In this document: positions 46,094 to 55,466 of the stretch, piece after piece
Layout of the letters: each line of letters starts with the position of its first letter
How positions within the stretch are numbered: the stretch's first letter is position 1
Source: Pseudomonas sp. PSE14
Lineage (GTDB): Bacteria; Pseudomonadota; Gammaproteobacteria; Pseudomonadales; Pseudomonadaceae
Assembly (NCBI RefSeq): GCF_029203285.1
Contig: NZ_CP115669.1
Span: 1,488,001-1,552,000 of the forward strand
DNA length: 64,000 nt
Direction of reading: 5' to 3'
Translations under genes and position numbers: made by a program
The notes under the pieces: model-generated
What the model was told of the DNA's origin: nothing
The model's input: the letters and a program-made list of their open reading frames with translations, nothing else
The model's database searches: none

Positions 46094-46135
46094 TGGGCAA
46101 GATCCTGCGCCAGGAGCTGTGCCAAATCGCCTGAT
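46094..46135 (+). pseudogene. Relic of a fadD 3' end
   Basis: Over these 42 bases the sequence matches the last codons of fadD2 (45575-45615) with four substitutions (shared TGGGCAAGATCCTGCGCC, then GGAGCTG and GCCTGA). A weaker match (ATTTCACCGG at 46021) lies at nearly the expected distance upstream, 74 instead of 64 bases. It is followed by its own terminator, as fadD2 is. It looks like the leftover of a third fadD copy or of the duplication that made the pair. Together with terminators it fills the 535-base gap before fadD1. Confidence 0.75.
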
Positions 46136-46160
46136 CCGACACCGGTGGTTCACCCTGCCA

Positions 46161-46198
46161 ACGGGGACTGGTCTGATCACCAGTCCCCGTCCTTTTTT
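46161..46198 (+). terminator. Terminator after the fadD relic
   Basis: ACGGGGACTGG-TCTGATCA-CCAGTCCCCGT stem followed by CCTTTTTT. No intact gene now ends here; it was probably inherited with the relic. Confidence 0.85.
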
Positions 46199-46290
46199 CC
46201 GGTTTCATCTCCCTGAAACCCGGCTTGTCGGACAATCCAACAAGGCTTCAGCCCTTCTGGGACGGGCTTTTCCGACGAGTGGAGGGTGGG

Positions 46291-46320
46291 TGACCGAAAT
46301 GGCTGCTTTCGGTCATTTTT
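46291..46320 (+). terminator. Perfect 9-bp inverted repeat with T run before fadD1
   Basis: TGACCGAAA-TGGCTGC-TTTCGGTCA followed by TTTTT, 155 bases before fadD1. It could be a third terminator in this gap or an operator/leader hairpin for fadD1; no gene immediately upstream needs a terminator here. Confidence 0.5.
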
Positions 46321-46474
46321 CTGACTGGCAAGGCTGTGTTTGGTGCTGGTCGCTGTTTCTCAAAGCTGCTAATCTCGGCCCGCTTTTCGCTCCCTGCCGC
46401 CAGGGAAAGCGACATAAACACAACAACGAACCGCACTGCGGTAAAGATGAGCTGTTGCTTAGGAGTGGGCTTCC

Positions 46475-48160
46475 ATGACCGACAATTTCTGGAAGGACAA
46501 ATACCCAGTGGGGATCGCTGCCGAGATCAACGCTGACCAGTACCCGAACATCCTCGCGGTACTCAAAGAGTCCTGCCAACGCTTTGCAAGCAAGCCTGCC
46601 TTCAGCAACCTGGGCAAGACCCTGACCTACGGCGAGATGTACAAGCTCTCCGGGGACTTCGCGGCCTATCTGCAACAACACACCGATTTGAAGCCCGGCG
46701 ATCGCATCGCCGTGCAACTGCCCAACGTGCTCCAGTACCCGGTCGTGGTCTTCGGCGCCATGCGCGCCGGCCTCATCGTGGTCAACACCAACCCGCTGTA
46801 CACCGCGCGGGAAATGGAGCACCAGTTCAACGACTCCGGCGCCAAGGCGCTGGTGTGCCTGGCGAACATGGCCCACCTGGCCGAGGAAGTGCTGCCCAAG
46901 ACCGGCATCCGCAACGTCATTGTCACCGAAGTGGGTGACATGCTGCCGCCGCTCAAGCGCTTCATCGTCAACTTCGCGGTCAAGCACATCAAGAAGATGG
47001 TGCCGGCCTACAACCTGCCGCAGGCGCAGAAGCTCACCGACGTCCTGGCCAAGGGCCGTGGCAAGGCGGTGGCGGAAGTCTCGCCCAAGAGCGACGACGT
47101 GGCCGTGCTGCAGTACACCGGCGGCACCACCGGCGTGGCCAAGGGCGCGATGCTGACGCACCGCAACCTGGTGGCCAACATGCTGCAGTGCAAGGCACTG
47201 ATGGGCGCCAACCTCAACGAAGGCTGCGAGATCCTCATCGCGCCGCTGCCGCTGTACCACATCTACGCCTTCACCTTCCATTGCATGGCGATGATGCTCA
47301 CCGGCAACCACAACATCCTGGTGACCAACCCGCGCGACCTGTCGAGCATGGTCAAGGAGCTGTCGCAGTGGAAGTTCACCGGCTTCGTCGGCCTGAACAC
47401 CCTGTTCGTCGGCCTGTGCAACAACGACGGTTTCCGCAAGCTGGACTTCTCCGCGCTGAAGCTGACCCTGTCCGGCGGCATGGCCCTGCAACAGGCCAGC
47501 GCCGAGCGCTGGAAGGACGTCACCGGCTGCGCCATCTGCGAAGGCTACGGCATGACCGAGACCAGCCCGGTGGTGTCGGTGAACCCCTTCCAGAACATCC
47601 AGATCGGCACCATCGGCATCCCGGTTCCGTCCACCCTGTGCAAGGTCATCAGCGATGACGGCCAGGACCTGCCGCTGGGCGAGCGTGGCGAGCTGTGCGT
47701 GAAGGGCCCGCAGGTGATGAAGGGCTACTGGCAGCGCCCGGAAGCCACCGACGAGATCCTCGACAAGGACGGCTGGCTGCGTACCGGCGATATTGCGATC
47801 ATCCAGGACGACGGCTACATGCGCATCGTCGACCGCAAGAAGGACATGATCCTGGTGTCGGGCTTCAACGTGTACCCCAACGAGCTGGAAGACGTGCTCG
47901 CCACCCTGCCGGGCGTGCTGCAGTGCGCCGCCATCGGCATCCCGGACGAGAAGTCCGGCGAGTCGATCAAGGTCTTCGTGGTCTCCAAGCCGGGCGTCAC
48001 CCTGACCAAGGAGCAGGTCATGCAGCACATGCACGACAACCTCACCGGCTACAAGCGTCCCAAGTCCGTGGAGTTCCGCGACAGCCTGCCGACCACCAAC
48101 GTCGGCAAGATCCTGCGCCGCGAGTTGCGCGACCAGGAGCTCAAGAAGGCCAAGGCCTGA
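46475..48160 (+). CDS. fadD1: Long-chain fatty acyl-CoA synthetase FadD1
   Basis: A 561-residue paralogue of FadD2 with all adenylation motifs (YTGGTTGVAKGAMLTH, GYGMTETSPVV, DRKKDMILVSGFNVYPNELE, TNVGKILRRELRD). In P. aeruginosa FadD1 prefers long-chain and FadD2 shorter-chain fatty acids. It corresponds to PA3299. The start has AGGAGTGGG upstream. Its own leader and terminator indicate transcription independent of fadD2. Confidence 0.95.
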   Translation: MTDNFWKDKYPVGIAAEINADQYPNILAVLKESCQRFASKPAFSNLGKTLTYGEMYKLSGDFAAYLQQHTDLKPGDRIAVQLPNVLQYPVVVFGAMRAGLIVVNTNPLYTAREMEHQFNDSGAKALVCLANMAHLAEEVLPKTGIRNVIVTEVGDMLPPLKRFIVNFAVKHIKKMVPAYNLPQAQKLTDVLAKGRGKAVAEVSPKSDDVAVLQYTGGTTGVAKGAMLTHRNLVANMLQCKALMGANLNEGCEILIAPLPLYHIYAFTFHCMAMMLTGNHNILVTNPRDLSSMVKELSQWKFTGFVGLNTLFVGLCNNDGFRKLDFSALKLTLSGGMALQQASAERWKDVTGCAICEGYGMTETSPVVSVNPFQNIQIGTIGIPVPSTLCKVISDDGQDLPLGERGELCVKGPQVMKGYWQRPEATDEILDKDGWLRTGDIAIIQDDGYMRIVDRKKDMILVSGFNVYPNELEDVLATLPGVLQCAAIGIPDEKSGESIKVFVVSKPGVTLTKEQVMQHMHDNLTGYKRPKSVEFRDSLPTTNVGKILRRELRDQELKKAKA

Positions 48161-48173
48161 GCCGCTAGACAAA

Positions 48174-48199
48174 GAACCCGCCGCAAGGCGGGTTTTTTA
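48174..48199 (+). terminator. Terminator after fadD1
   Basis: GAACCCGCC-GCAA-GGCGGGTTTTTT hairpin, 14 bases after the fadD1 stop. Confidence 0.9.
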
Positions 48200-48340
48200 T
48201 GCCTGTGCGCATTGGGCTGGGGGCCTCCAGGTAATCTACGTGGCGGTCCGTGCTGGTCTTTTGCGACAATTCGCGGATTGTCGCCATGACAGCCCATTCC
48301 AGGGACCGGCTCCGCATCTGCTCGCGCCGCTCCCGTCCAG

Positions 48341-51300
48341 ATGCCCGCGAAGCCGATGACCACTGATAGCACGCCGACCCCCGAACAGCTCCTGCAGCGC
48401 ATGGATCACGCGCTGATCCGCGACCGCCATCGCCTGCGCCGGCAGCTCCACGAATTGCGCAAGCACCCCGACGACGCCAAGCTGGCGCAATGGGCCGAGC
48501 GCTTTGCGGCCTCCTGCGCCAAGGTCGAGGCGCGTCGTGCGAGCATCCCGTCGATCCGTTACGACGACAGCCTGCCGATTGCCGCCAAGCGCGACGAGAT
48601 CAAGGCCGCACTGGAGAAGAGCCAGGTGGTGGTGATCGCCGGCGAGACCGGCTCGGGCAAGACCACCCAGCTGCCGAAGATCTGCCTGGAGCTCGGCCGC
48701 GGCACCCACGGCCTGATCGGCCACACCCAGCCGCGCCGCCTGGCCGCGCGCAGCGTGGCAACCCGCGTCGCCGAGGAAATCGGCACACCGCTGGGGGCGC
48801 TGGTCGGCTATCAGGTGCGCTTCGAGGACCAGAGCGACGAAAGCACGCTGATCAAGCTGATGACCGACGGCATCCTGTTGGCCGAGACCCAGCACGACCG
48901 TTACCTCGAGCGCTACGACACGATCATCGTCGACGAAGCTCACGAACGCAGCCTGAACATCGACTTCCTGCTCGGCTTCCTCAAGACGCTGCTGCCGCGC
49001 CGCCCGGACCTCAAGCTGATCATCACCTCGGCGACCATCGACCTGGAGCGCTTCTCCAAGCATTTTGGCGATGCGCCCATCGTCGAAGTCTCCGGCCGCA
49101 CCTACCCGGTGGAAACCTGGTACCGCCCGCTGGCGGCGGAAGTGGACGAGGACGGCGAAGCGCTGTTCGACGACCTTTCCGTGGACCAGGGCATCCTCCG
49201 CGCGCTGGACGAAATCGCTGCCCATGAGCGCGAAGTCGGCAAGCGCCCCGGTGACGTGCTGGTATTCCTCCCCGGCGAGCGCGAGATTCGCGACGCCGCC
49301 GATATGCTGCGTAAGGCCAACCTGCGCCACACCGAAGTCCTGCCGCTGTATGCGCGCCTGACGCCGGCCGAGCAGCAGAAGATCTTCGCGCCCATGCCGG
49401 GGCGCAAGATCGTGCTGGCCACCAACGTCGCCGAGACCTCGCTGACTGTGCCGGGCATCCGCTACGTGATCGACAGCGGCACCGCGCGCATCAGCCGCTA
49501 CAGCTACCGCGCCAAGGTCCAGCGCCTGCCCATCGAAGCCATCTCGCAGGCCAGCGCCAACCAGCGCAAGGGCCGTTGCGGGCGGGTCGAGCCGGGTATC
49601 TGCGTGCGCCTGTACAGCGAAGAAGATTTCAACGGCCGCCCGGCTTTCACCGATCCGGAAATCCTGCGCACCAACCTGGCTGCGGTGATCCTGCAGATGC
49701 TGCATCTGCGCCTGGGCGACATCGAGGCCTTCCCCTTCATCGAGCCGCCGGATGGCAAGGCGATCAACGACGGCTTCACCCTCCTGCAGGAACTCTCGGC
49801 GGTGAACCGCGAGGGCCAGCTCACACCGCTGGGCCGCCAGCTGGCGCGCCTGCCCATCGACCCGCGCTTGGGCCGCATGCTGCTGGAAGCAGCGCAGCAG
49901 GGCAGCCTGCCGGAAGTGCTCACCGTGGCCAGCGCGCTGTCGGTGCAGGACCCACGCGAGCGCCCGATCGAGCGCCAGCAGGCCGCCGACCAGGCCCACT
50001 CCCAGTGGAAGGACCCGGATTCGGACTTCGCCGCGCTGATCAACCTCTGGCGCGGCTTCGAGGAACAGCGCCAGGCGCTGGGCTCCAACGCCCTGCGCAA
50101 CTGGTGCCGGAAGAACTTCCTGAATTACCTGCGCCTGCGCGAGTGGCGCGACGCGCACCGCCAGCTGACGCTGATCTGCAAGGAATTGCAGCTGCCCTTC
50201 GGCGCCAAGTCGGAGGGTGCCCTGCGCAAGAACGAGCCTGCCCGCGAGCAGCCCAGACAGCACGACAACCGTGGCCGCCAGCCGGTCGCCAAGGCGGATG
50301 AGCCGAAGGCCCGCGACATCGACTACGCCGCCGTGCACAAGGCGATCCTCTCCGGCCTGCTTAGCCAGATCGGGCAGAAAGCAGAGGAGGGTGACTATCT
50401 CGGCGCGCGCCAGCGGCGTTTCTGGATTCACCCCTCCAGCGTGATCGGTCGTAAGAAGCCGCAGTGGATCATGGCCGCCGAACTGGTGGAGACCACCAAG
50501 CTGTTTGCGCGCATGGTCGCGAAGATCGAGCCGGACTGGCTGGAGCCGCTGGCCGGGCACCTGGTGAAGAAGAACTACCTGGAGCCGCACTGGGAAAAAC
50601 GCCGTGGCCAGGTGGTGGCCTACGAGCAGGTCACCCTCTACGGACTGATCATCATCGGCCGCCGCGCCGTGCACTACGGTCCGATCGATTCCCCGGTATC
50701 CCGCGAGATGTTCATCCGCGAGGCGCTGGTGCGTGGCGAGATCAACAGCCGCGCCAAGTGCCTGTCGGCCAACCGCCAACTGCTGGAAAAGCTCGATGAG
50801 CTGGAAGCCAAGGCCCGCCGGCGCGACATCCTCGCTGACGAGGAAACCCTGTTCGCCTACTACGACGCGCGCTTGCCGGCGGACATCTACCAGTCCGCCA
50901 GCTTCGAGAAGTGGTACGAGCGCGAGCACAAGCAGCAGCCGAACCTGCTGATCATGCGCGAGGAAGACGTCCTCGCCCGTGACGCCAGCGAAGTCACCGC
51001 CGGCCTCTACCCGGACCGCCTGCGCTTGGGCGAGCTGCAATTGCCTCTGACCTATCACTTCGAGCCGGGCCACGTGCGCGATGGCGTGACCGTGCGAGTG
51101 CCGGCCCCCCTGTTGCCGCAGCTGCCCGCCGAACGCCTGGAGTGGCTGGTGCCCGGCCTGCTGGAAGCCAAGTGCGTGGAGCTGGTGCGCAGCCTGCCCA
51201 AGGCGATCCGCAAGAACTTCGTGCCGGTGCCGGACTTCGTCAAGGCGGCGCTGGGCAAGATGGTCTTCGCCGAAGGCAAGCTGTCCGAATCCCTCGGTCG

Positions 51301-52375
51301 CGAGCTGCAGCGCATGACCGGCAGCCGCGTCACGGAAGAAGCCTGGGCGGAAGCCGAGACCCAGGTGGAAAGCCACCTGCGCATGAACATCGAAGTGGTC
51401 GACGCCCGCGGCAAGTTCCTCGGCGAAGGCCGCGACCTGGCCGAACTTACCGCGCGCTTCGCCGAGGCCAGCCAGGCCGCGTTGGCCATCCCGCAGGCGG
51501 ACAAGCCACAGAAACCGGTGGAAGCCAAGGGCTTCACGGAAGTGGCGGAGAAGGTCCAGCAGAAGGTCGCCGGGCTGTCGATGACGGTCTACCCGGCGCT
51601 GGTGGAAGAAGCTGGCGTGGTGAAGGAAAACCGCTTCCCGACCCAGGCCGAAGCCGACTACCAGCACCGCCGCGCCCTGCAACGCCTGCTGCTGCAACAG
51701 CTCGCCGAGCCGGCCAAGTTCTTGCGCAGCAAGCTGCCGGGGCAGACCGAGATGGGGCTGCTTTACCGCGAGCTGGGCCGGGTCGAGGCGCTGGTGGAAG
51801 ACATCCTCCTGGCCAGCCTGGACAGCGCCATTCTGGACGGCGAAAGCAACCTGCCGCGCGACGGCGCCGGGCTTGCTTCGCTGGCCGAGAAGAAGCGCGG
51901 CGCCTGGACCGAGCACGCTGAACGCATTGCCCGCCTGACCCTGGAAATCCTCAAGCTCTGGCACGGCCTGCAGAAGCGCTTCAAGGGCAAGGTCGACCTC
52001 GCCATGACCGTGCCGCTCAACGACGTGAAGGGGCAACTGGCCAAGCTGGTCTACCCCGGCTTCGTGCGCGACACGCCGCTGGAGTGGCTGAAGGAGTACC
52101 CGCGCTACCTGAAGGCGGTCGAGCAGCGTCTGGACAAGGTTGCCGGCCAGGTCCAGCGCGACCGCGTATGGAGCAGCGAGATGGCCGGCTACTGGGAACA
52201 GTATTCGGCGCGCCTGGCCAAGCACGCCCAGGAGGGCAAGCGTGACCCGGAGCTGGCGCTGTACCGCTGGATGCTGGAGGAGTACCGCGTTTCGCTGTTC
52301 GCCCAGCAACTGGGGACCAAGCTGCCGGTGTCGGACAAGCGCCTGTCGAAGCAGTGGAGCCAGGTCGAAGCCTGA
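48341..52375 (+). CDS. hrpA: DEAH-box RNA helicase HrpA
   Basis: A 1344-residue DEAH/RHA helicase, close to the 1300 residues of E. coli HrpA, which resolves stalled ribosomes and processes mRNA. Motif I is GETGSGKTTQLPK (about residue 103), motif II is VDEAHERSLN, motif III is TSATID and motif VI is QRKGRCGR. The conserved C-terminal DUF3418 region ends with FAQQLGTKLPVSDKRLSKQW. A charged low-complexity insert rich in R, Q, N and K (about residues 625-665, REQPRQHDNRGRQPVAK) interrupts the middle. The start could instead be ATG 48356; neither has a strong ribosome-binding site. Confidence 0.95.
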   Translation: MPAKPMTTDSTPTPEQLLQRMDHALIRDRHRLRRQLHELRKHPDDAKLAQWAERFAASCAKVEARRASIPSIRYDDSLPIAAKRDEIKAALEKSQVVVIAGETGSGKTTQLPKICLELGRGTHGLIGHTQPRRLAARSVATRVAEEIGTPLGALVGYQVRFEDQSDESTLIKLMTDGILLAETQHDRYLERYDTIIVDEAHERSLNIDFLLGFLKTLLPRRPDLKLIITSATIDLERFSKHFGDAPIVEVSGRTYPVETWYRPLAAEVDEDGEALFDDLSVDQGILRALDEIAAHEREVGKRPGDVLVFLPGEREIRDAADMLRKANLRHTEVLPLYARLTPAEQQKIFAPMPGRKIVLATNVAETSLTVPGIRYVIDSGTARISRYSYRAKVQRLPIEAISQASANQRKGRCGRVEPGICVRLYSEEDFNGRPAFTDPEILRTNLAAVILQMLHLRLGDIEAFPFIEPPDGKAINDGFTLLQELSAVNREGQLTPLGRQLARLPIDPRLGRMLLEAAQQGSLPEVLTVASALSVQDPRERPIERQQAADQAHSQWKDPDSDFAALINLWRGFEEQRQALGSNALRNWCRKNFLNYLRLREWRDAHRQLTLICKELQLPFGAKSEGALRKNEPAREQPRQHDNRGRQPVAKADEPKARDIDYAAVHKAILSGLLSQIGQKAEEGDYLGARQRRFWIHPSSVIGRKKPQWIMAAELVETTKLFARMVAKIEPDWLEPLAGHLVKKNYLEPHWEKRRGQVVAYEQVTLYGLIIIGRRAVHYGPIDSPVSREMFIREALVRGEINSRAKCLSANRQLLEKLDELEAKARRRDILADEETLFAYYDARLPADIYQSASFEKWYEREHKQQPNLLIMREEDVLARDASEVTAGLYPDRLRLGELQLPLTYHFEPGHVRDGVTVRVPAPLLPQLPAERLEWLVPGLLEAKCVELVRSLPKAIRKNFVPVPDFVKAALGKMVFAEGKLSESLGRELQRMTGSRVTEEAWAEAETQVESHLRMNIEVVDARGKFLGEGRDLAELTARFAEASQAALAIPQADKPQKPVEAKGFTEVAEKVQQKVAGLSMTVYPALVEEAGVVKENRFPTQAEADYQHRRALQRLLLQQLAEPAKFLRSKLPGQTEMGLLYRELGRVEALVEDILLASLDSAILDGESNLPRDGAGLASLAEKKRGAWTEHAERIARLTLEILKLWHGLQKRFKGKVDLAMTVPLNDVKGQLAKLVYPGFVRDTPLEWLKEYPRYLKAVEQRLDKVAGQVQRDRVWSSEMAGYWEQYSARLAKHAQEGKRDPELALYRWMLEEYRVSLFAQQLGTKLPVSDKRLSKQWSQVEA

Positions 52376-52388
52376 TGCTCAAGCTCTT

Positions 52389-52468
52389 CGTAGGATCGAG
52401 CTTGCTCGCGAACCCGTCCAGCCCCTGGGCTGCCGGGGAATCCGTTCGCGAGCAAGCTCGCTCCTACA
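52389..52468. repeat. REPIN of family B
   Basis: Left arm CGTAGGATCGAGCTTGCTCG and right arm GCGAGCAAGCTCGCTCCTAC, about 35 bases apart, in the convergent gap between hrpA and the GST gene. Confidence 0.85.
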
Positions 52469-52480
52469 GGGTGTGAATCC

Positions 52481-53185
52481 TCAATCCCGCTTCGGGATAT
52501 TCAGCCCACGCTGCACCGCCGGCCGCGCCAGGAAGCGTTCCAGCACGCGCTTCACGTTGGTGAACTTCTCGAACTCCACCAACTCGCCCGCCTCATAGAA
52601 GCCGATCAGGTTGCGAATCCACGGGAAGGTGGCGATGTCGGCAATGGTGTAGCGCTCGCCCATGATCCAGTCGCGGCCGTCCAGGCGCTGGTCGAGCACG
52701 GCCAGCAGACGCTTGGCTTCATCGACGTAACGCTGCAGCGGGCGCTTGTCCTCGTAGTCCTTGCCGGCGAATTTGTTGAAGAAGCCCAGTTGGCCGAACA
52801 TCGGGCCGATCCCGCCCATCTGGAACATCACCCATTGCAGGGTCTCGTAGCGGCCGGTAGCGCCGGGGACGATCAGCGAGTCGGTCTTGTCGGCGAGGTA
52901 GACCAGGATCGCGCCGGACTCGAACAACGCCAGCGGTTTGCCGTCCGAACCGTTGGGATCGATGATCGCGGGGATCTTGTTGTTCGGGTTGAGCGAGAGG
53001 AATTCCGGGGACATCTGATCGTTGCGCTCGAAGCTGACCAGGTGCGGCTCGTAGGGCAGGCCGAGCTCTTCGAGCATGATCGAGACCTTCACGCCATTGG
53101 GCGTGGGCAGCGAGTACAGCTGCAGGCGGTCAGGGTGTTCGGCGGGCCATTTGCGGGTGATGGGGAACGCGGAAAGATCCGACAT
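52481..53185 (-). CDS. Glutathione S-transferase family protein (YfcG/YghU-like)
   Basis: A 234-residue GST. The thioredoxin-like domain opens with LQLYSLPTPNGVKVSIMLEELGLPYEPHLVSF. The N of TPNG stands where Ser/Tyr/Cys occurs in other classes, as in Nu-class disulfide reductases YfcG and YghU. NKIPAIIDP is the glutathione-contact cis-proline loop and LFESGAILVYLA follows. The helical domain has RDWIMGERYTIADIATFPWI. Start ATG 53185 has GGAG upstream. It probably reduces disulfides or peroxides with glutathione. Confidence 0.9.
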   Translation of the reverse strand: MSDLSAFPITRKWPAEHPDRLQLYSLPTPNGVKVSIMLEELGLPYEPHLVSFERNDQMSPEFLSLNPNNKIPAIIDPNGSDGKPLALFESGAILVYLADKTDSLIVPGATGRYETLQWVMFQMGGIGPMFGQLGFFNKFAGKDYEDKRPLQRYVDEAKRLLAVLDQRLDGRDWIMGERYTIADIATFPWIRNLIGFYEAGELVEFEKFTNVKRVLERFLARPAVQRGLNIPKRD

Positions 53186-53324
53186 GCAAACTCCGATCTG
53201 TTGAGCGAAAGGCCTCAGGATAGACCGCTGCGCGTCGTCGGTCATGACCCGCGCGCGACAAACCGGTATGGTGCGGTCCGATAGTCACCGGACCCACACC
53301 CAGTCAAGGGAAAAGGAACCCATC

Positions 53325-53762
53325 ATGAGCCTGCACGGCAACTACGATCCGCAGAATATATTCGCCCAGATCATTCGCGGCGACGCCCCCTGCTACAAGC
53401 TGTACGAGGACGACGACGTGCTCGCCTTCCTCGACCTGTTCCCGCAGTCCTACGGCCACACCCTGGTGATTCCGAAGAATTCCCCGGCACGCAATATCCT
53501 CGAGGTCGATCCCGAGGCGCTGGGCAAGGTGATGCGCGTGGTGCAGCGCCTGACCGGCGTGCTGGTGGCGGAGCTCAACCCCGATGGCGTGCAGGTCGCC
53601 CAGTTCAACGGTGCGCCGGCAGGGCAGACGGTGTTCCATATCCACATGCACATCGTCCCGCGCTATGCCGGCAAAGGCCTGGGGATTCACGCGGCGAACA
53701 AGGCCGAGGCGGAGGAACTGGAGAAGTTGCAGGCACGCCTCGTCGCTCGTCTGAACGGCTGA
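53325..53762 (+). CDS. HIT-family hydrolase (Hint-like)
   Basis: A 145-residue histidine-triad protein. The signature HIHMHIVPR (near residue 108) carries the nucleophilic histidine for AMP transfer, and the N-terminal half reads IIRGDAPCYKLYEDDDVLAFLDLFPQSYGHTLVIPK. Hint-like enzymes hydrolyse purine nucleotide phosphoramidates. Start ATG 53325 follows AAAAGGAA. The longer upstream frame lacks support. It is divergent from the GST gene. Confidence 0.92.
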   Translation: MSLHGNYDPQNIFAQIIRGDAPCYKLYEDDDVLAFLDLFPQSYGHTLVIPKNSPARNILEVDPEALGKVMRVVQRLTGVLVAELNPDGVQVAQFNGAPAGQTVFHIHMHIVPRYAGKGLGIHAANKAEAEELEKLQARLVARLNG

Positions 53763-53781
53763 GGCGCACCCGGGCCGGCGG

Positions 53782-54201
53782 TTACTGGACCGCCGGCTTG
53801 ATGTCGAAACCTGTGCGGTTGTCGCTGTTGATGCGGAAGGCGTTGTTGCCGCCCGGCTCCAGCGACACCAGCAGTTCGCGGCGCAGCATCGCCTTGCTGC
53901 ACAGGCCGTCGCCGTCCTTGTCGCCGATGATGCCGACGACGTGCTTGCCGACCGGCACGTGGAAGCTGGCCGATTCGCCCTTGCCAATGCGCGCCGCCAC
54001 TTCGTGGTCGATGGTGACGGCGACGTAGCAGCCGCCACCGATATAGCCCACGTCGCGGGTCACGTCGACCTTGACGCTGTCCTTGCCCGGTTGCTGATAG
54101 GCCAGCAGGCGATCGGTGGGAACGGGGTGGACTTCATCGCTCTGGTATGAGGCGCAACCGGACAGCACCAGCAACGACAGGACAGCAAGGATCGAACGCA
54201 T
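53782..54201 (-). CDS. Predicted lipoprotein of unknown function
   Basis: A 139-residue lipoprotein: MRSILAVLSLLVLSGCASYQSDEV has a standard lipobox with cysteine 16. The rest is a small beta-rich domain (DVTRDVGYIGGGCYVAVTIDHEVAARIGKGESASFHVPVGKHVVGIIGD) with two more cysteines. Its pattern is like DUF2846-type lipoproteins, which have a similar IDG..VA.L..G....F.V..G.H.V layout; I give this as a resemblance only. It is convergent with the HIT gene. Confidence 0.78.
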   Translation of the reverse strand: MRSILAVLSLLVLSGCASYQSDEVHPVPTDRLLAYQQPGKDSVKVDVTRDVGYIGGGCYVAVTIDHEVAARIGKGESASFHVPVGKHVVGIIGDKDGDGLCSKAMLRRELLVSLEPGGNNAFRINSDNRTGFDIKPAVQ

Positions 54202-54396
54202 AGATTTCCTCCACGGATGATGCAGCGAAGGCTAGCCCAGACCGGCCGATCCTGCCGTGAATCGGCCAGCGCAGCGAATGAATCAGTCAGATAGCCCTAC
54301 GGACTGTGGGAAATTGGAGTAGTCTTCTGAGACGGGAGACAGGCCGGATGACGGGGACGGTCGACCCGCTGACGGCCGAGCCAAGGAGCCAGGCTG

Positions 54397-55461
54397 ATGT
54401 ACCACAACAGCGATCCCGAGCAACTCTACGAGCCCAGCACCGGGCCATCGGGGCTGGAAGAGGCTGATCATCGCCTGCTGATGCGGCTGATCTTCGTCTG
54501 CACCGGAGTGACCCTGGGGGTGTTCTGCATCCTCCAGAGCCTGGCCGGCAACTATTGGCTGGCCATCGCCGAGGCGGCGGCCTGTGGCCTGCTGTTGTGG
54601 GCCTCGCACCGGCTCAAGCGGGTGCGCCACCTGGTGCCATGGATCTTCGCCTACCTGATTCCGACCTTCTGTTTCATCCTCTATATCATCGTCATGCCCA
54701 AGGCCTCGGCCTCGGCGTTCGTCTGGGTCTACCTGATGCCGGTCATGGCCTATCTGTTGCTGGGGCAGTGGCGCGGTTTCCTGCTGAGCGTGCCGTTCAT
54801 GCTGCTGGCGACCCTGATGTACCTCTACATGAACCACCTGCGGCTGGATGCGCCAGGGCTGATCGATATCGGCAACGGCATCTTCTGCGGCGTGCTGGTA
54901 CTGGCCTTCATGCATCTCTACGAAGGGCGCCGCGCCGATGCCTACAAGCAGCTGCGCCGTCTTGCACTCACCGACACGCTGACCGGGGTAGCCAGTCGCG
55001 AGAGCTTCCAGCGCGCCTTGCAGCGCTGCATCCAGGAATCGGCCCGCTACGACACGCGGCTGGTGCTGGTGGTGCTGGATGTCGACCACTTCAAGCTGAT
55101 CAACGACCAGTGGGGGCATGAGGCGGGTGACAAGGCCCTGCAGCACCTGTGCAGGTCCCTTCGCCATCGGCTACGCGCCACCGACCTGATCGGCCGTCTG
55201 GGCGGGGAGGAGTTCGGCATCCTGCTGCCGTTCACCGACCGCTTCGATGCCCAGCCGCTGGTAGAGGCGCTCTGCCAGGAAGTGGCCCGGCGACCGCTGG
55301 AGTACGGTGGGCAGCGTATTCCACTGTCCGCCACCTTTGGCCTGGCCGAGTGGCCCACCGACGGCCTGGATGCCGACGAGCTCTACCGCTGTACCGACCG
55401 CCGCCTGTATCGCGGCAAGGCGGAAGGACGCAACCGGCTGGTTCACAGCGACCCGGCCTGA
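54397..55461 (+). CDS. Membrane-anchored diguanylate cyclase (GGDEF)
   Basis: A 354-residue protein with five or six N-terminal helices (residues 28-180) and a C-terminal GGDEF domain. The active site is RLGGEEF, preceded by the RxxD inhibitory site (RATD), so it should make c-di-GMP and be product-inhibited. DVDHFKLINDQWGHEAGD is the metal and GTP region. No other output domain is present. It is the second c-di-GMP gene of the window. The signal sensed by the membrane part is unknown. Confidence 0.93.
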   Translation: MYHNSDPEQLYEPSTGPSGLEEADHRLLMRLIFVCTGVTLGVFCILQSLAGNYWLAIAEAAACGLLLWASHRLKRVRHLVPWIFAYLIPTFCFILYIIVMPKASASAFVWVYLMPVMAYLLLGQWRGFLLSVPFMLLATLMYLYMNHLRLDAPGLIDIGNGIFCGVLVLAFMHLYEGRRADAYKQLRRLALTDTLTGVASRESFQRALQRCIQESARYDTRLVLVVLDVDHFKLINDQWGHEAGDKALQHLCRSLRHRLRATDLIGRLGGEEFGILLPFTDRFDAQPLVEALCQEVARRPLEYGGQRIPLSATFGLAEWPTDGLDADELYRCTDRRLYRGKAEGRNRLVHSDPA

Positions 55462-55466
55462 GTGGC

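Noticed and set aside
46243-46275. GGCTTCAGCCCTTCTGGGACGGGCTTTT as a terminator
   Set aside because: The stem is short and imperfect, and clearer hairpins lie on both sides.
48236-52309. Very long open frame (over 1300 codons) on the minus strand opposite hrpA
   Set aside because: It lies wholly over hrpA, has glutamine/leucine/alanine-rich content without motifs, and is a codon-phase shadow common in GC-rich DNA.
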